Assembly: GCA_017792405.1 (NCBI GenBank)
Contig: CP051231.1
Location: 781,826 to 845,825 of the forward strand
DNA: 64,000 nucleotides
Origin: Oceanicola sp.
GTDB lineage: Bacteria; Pseudomonadota; Alphaproteobacteria; Rhodobacterales; Rhodobacteraceae
Direction: 5' to 3'
Below are positions 62,190 through 64,000 of the stretch, in pieces. The notes under the pieces were generated by a model. That model did no database searches, was not told the origin of the DNA, and was given only the letters and a program-made list of their open reading frames with translations. A program made the translations under genes and the position numbers. The first letter of the stretch is position 1; each line of letters opens with the position of its first letter.

Positions 62190-63092
62190 ATGCCCCGCCT
62201 CCCTGCCGTTCTGCCCGCCCTGTTTCTTGGCGCCACCCCCGCCGTGGCCGACTGCATCACCGCCGCCGAGAGCTTTCTGATGTGCAAGACCGGGGGCGGC
62301 GCCAAGGAGCTGCGCGCCTGCTGGGGGTCGGGCAATGCGAGCTACCAGTACGGGCCGGAGGGTAGCACGCCGGAACTGGTTCTTTCGGTCCCGCTCGCGG
62401 AGCTGGATTTCATCCCATGGGCTGGCGTCAGCAATTCGATCTGGGAGGAGGCGAACTTTCTGAACGGCGATGTGCAATACTCCGTCTGGCACCGGATCGA
62501 CCGCACTCCCGAGGGCGACCCACCCGCCGCCGGCGTCACCGTGACCCGGGGCGACGAAACCCTCGCCGATCTGGAGTGTGATCCGGGCACCATCCGCGCC
62601 AACTTCGAAGGGCTCTACGAGGCCAAAACCGCCATCGGCCAATGCTGGGAAGATTCCCGCTGGCAGGCCTGCGCCGCACCCGTGGCCTCCGCCTGCCCGG
62701 TCGGGGCCACGCCCTTCCTCGCCTGCACCACGGGCGGCGGGGCCAAGGCGGTTGCGGGATGCGTCGGCCCCAATGGCGCGCATTACAGCTTCGGCCCCTC
62801 CGGCGCGGCCCCCGAACTGGCCCTCACCACGCCGCTCCACATGCTTGAGTACACCCCCGCCGCCGAGCACCCCGCAGGCCAGGCCACCGCCGTCTTCTGG
62901 AACGGCAAGACAGGCTATGCCCTCTGGTCCACCGCAAATGGCGCAGGGGTAGAGGTGGTGCAGGGCGACTCTGCCCTCGCCACGCTCGATTGCGATCCGG
63001 GCAGCGCGCAGGTGAGCTTCGGCGCACTCGATGCCGCGATGGCGGCGCAAAACCTCTGCTTCGGCGGGTTCCTGTGGTCACAATGCAACTGA
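62190..63092 (+). CDS. secreted protein with duplicated six-cysteine domain
   Basis: A 300-residue protein: signal peptide PRLPAVLPALFLGATPAVA, then two copies of a domain of about 135 residues. Each begins with a Cys, then FLMCKTGGGAKELRACWGS or FLACTTGGGAKAVAGCVGP, a QYGPEGSTPELVLSVPL or SFGPSGAAPELALTTPL strand, a LADLECDPG or LATLDCDPG run, and ends with two further Cys. The six Cys of each copy align, which suggests three disulfides per domain in the periplasm. I do not recognise the family. ATG at 62190 has only a weak ribosome binding site. Confidence 0.85.
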   Translation: MPRLPAVLPALFLGATPAVADCITAAESFLMCKTGGGAKELRACWGSGNASYQYGPEGSTPELVLSVPLAELDFIPWAGVSNSIWEEANFLNGDVQYSVWHRIDRTPEGDPPAAGVTVTRGDETLADLECDPGTIRANFEGLYEAKTAIGQCWEDSRWQACAAPVASACPVGATPFLACTTGGGAKAVAGCVGPNGAHYSFGPSGAAPELALTTPLHMLEYTPAAEHPAGQATAVFWNGKTGYALWSTANGAGVEVVQGDSALATLDCDPGSAQVSFGALDAAMAAQNLCFGGFLWSQCN

Positions 63093-63174
63093 CCTCGGGC
63101 CACTGACGCGATTGTGCCCTGTGCGCCGCCGCCCCTCTGCGGTATTCTTCGCGCAACCGTTGAAAGGACAGCCC

Positions 63175-63567
63175 ATGTGCCGCCCCGCCCAGATCACCGC
63201 TCTCGCCGCCACCCTCCTCGCCACGCCCGCGCTCGCCGCAAGCTGGCTGGCTCCCAATGGCCATACCGTTGACGGCGGGCCGCAAAACTTCGTGGTCCAG
63301 CCCATCGCCGGGGCGGGCAGCGCGGGCATCTTCTGCGCCGCGGCCAGCTACGCCGTCGAGCGGCTCGGGGCCGATCCGTCCGATGCCGTGGTGGTCAGCA
63401 CACCGCGCTCCGGTCGGATCGCCGGGCAGGGCGGCGAGACCGTCGGCTTCCGCCTCGATCCGGGCGCGGCACCCGACCACGGGCTCATCCTCAAGACCTC
63501 GCGCCAAGGCGAGGCCGTGAGCGTCGCCCACGCCCGCGCCCTCTGCCGCGAGCACACCGGGCACTGA
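63175..63567 (+). CDS. small exported protein, unknown
   Basis: A 130-residue protein with a signal peptide (CRPAQITALAATLLATPALA) and a small domain containing two Cys (GIFCAAASYAVERLGADP and ARALCREHTGH) probably bonded to each other. I do not recognise the family. AAAGGA lies six bases before the ATG at 63175; longer upstream frames overlap the preceding gene. It stands 82 bases after the duplicated-cysteine protein and could share its transcript. Confidence 0.8.
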   Translation: MCRPAQITALAATLLATPALAASWLAPNGHTVDGGPQNFVVQPIAGAGSAGIFCAAASYAVERLGADPSDAVVVSTPRSGRIAGQGGETVGFRLDPGAAPDHGLILKTSRQGEAVSVAHARALCREHTGH

Positions 63568-63677
63568 CTTCGGGCTGCTTACAGGGCATCCGCTGACGCC
63601 CTCGTGACGCCGCGTGACGAAAGAAGCCCTTCTATCGCAGGGAACCCGCCGCGCCCAAGCGGCGTTTCTCCTGCGAC

Positions 63678-63971
63678 ATGAAACAGATAGCTCCCCTCCT
63701 GCTCGCAAGCTCCCTGGCCAGCCCCCTGGCGGCGAGTCCCTTCATCGACTACCCGGACGACCCCGGCATGCCGACCGACGAAGTGGTCGAAATCGTCGTG
63801 GCGCCCGAGGATCTGGCCCGCTGCCAAGCCACGCTGGCGATGGTCACCGGCGCGCCCGTACTGGCGCCCGAAACCGAAACGCTCCAGACCGTGGCCCATG
63901 ACGCCATCGAAGAGCCGCAGCTTCCCGTCGCCACCTGCGTGACCGAGCCGCGCCCGCGCCCCAACTCCTGA
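63678..63971 (+). CDS. small exported protein, unknown
   Basis: A 97-residue protein with a signal peptide (KQIAPLLLASSLASPLAA), acidic middle (DYPDDPGMPTDEVVEIVVAP) and two Cys (LARCQATLAMVTG, VATCVTEPRPRP). Ribosome binding site is weak. It follows the previous small exported protein by 110 bases. No family recognised. The remaining 29 bases to the window edge show nothing. Confidence 0.7.
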   Translation: MKQIAPLLLASSLASPLAASPFIDYPDDPGMPTDEVVEIVVAPEDLARCQATLAMVTGAPVLAPETETLQTVAHDAIEEPQLPVATCVTEPRPRPNS

Positions 63972-64000
63972 CCGTACCTTTTCCCGGCTAGCCTCAGGCG

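Overview
The window is a high-GC chromosomal segment of an alphaproteobacterium of the Rhodobacterales (Roseobacter group or close relatives). The protein families, the single-ATPase-domain xylose importer, the paaG-paaI-paaK-paaR order, the scattered his genes, rpoD-dnaG and the DUF983 and DUF2147 proteins all fit that group. This is inference from gene content; no marker such as 16S rRNA is present. I saw no prophage, integrase, CRISPR array or rRNA. The only transposase-like gene is a single REP-associated tyrosine transposase.

Layout: 1-2.5 kb holds the start of a Tat-exported PhoX phosphatase, an unknown protein with an internal duplication, and lipB. 2.7-9 kb holds a peptidoglycan-binding exported protein, tRNA-Leu(GAG) and an RND efflux adaptor/pump pair. 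9-11.2 kb holds a fasciclin protein, a flavin oxidoreductase and a 56-residue small gene. 11.4-20.3 kb is a xylose locus: xylF-xylH-xylG-xylB-xylA on the minus strand, diverging from a ROK regulator that is coupled to a secreted calcium-repeat protein. 20.4-26.4 kb carries phenylacetate genes (paaG-I-K-R, divergent paaZ, a PaaX-like regulator). 26.4-32.4 kb carries the homoprotocatechuate meta-cleavage operon hpaF-E-D-gabD-hpaG with divergent hpaR. 32.5-34.6 kb is clpP-clpX. 35-43 kb contains histidine genes (hisE, hisF, hisA, hisH) separated by unrelated genes (RNA methyltransferase, DUF302, GMC oxidoreductase, two DUF2147 paralogues, a DUF71 ATPase). 43-48 kb has a RayT transposase with its REP palindromes, then rpoD and dnaG. 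48-50.3 kb is an ECF sigma / membrane protein / CpxP-like / EF-hand stress module. 50.5-58.6 kb is mixed housekeeping: DUF983, Nudix, DMT transporter, desaturase with an XRE regulator, prmA, acetyltransferase-msrA, MFS. 58.7-64 kb has an SLC13/TrkA-C transporter and a run of small uncharacterised, partly exported proteins.

How the genes work together: xylose is bound by XylF, imported by XylH/XylG, isomerised by XylA and phosphorylated by XylB, probably under the ROK protein. Phenylacetate is activated by PaaK and passes through epoxide isomerisation (PaaG) and ring opening/aldehyde oxidation (PaaZ), with PaaI as a salvage thioesterase; the epoxidase genes paaABCDE lie outside. Homoprotocatechuate is cleaved by HpaD and processed by HpaE, HpaF and HpaG to give eventually succinic semialdehyde, oxidised by the GabD-like enzyme; hydratase, aldolase and hydroxylase genes are not here.

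The least explained material is non-coding or small: a dispersed hairpin-plus-tail intergenic repeat (five copies), REP/RayT palindromes beside rpoD, several palindromic operator candidates, an antiterminator-like pair of alternative hairpins in the EF-hand/sigma locus, and two short genes (56 and 31 residues) with strong ribosome binding sites.
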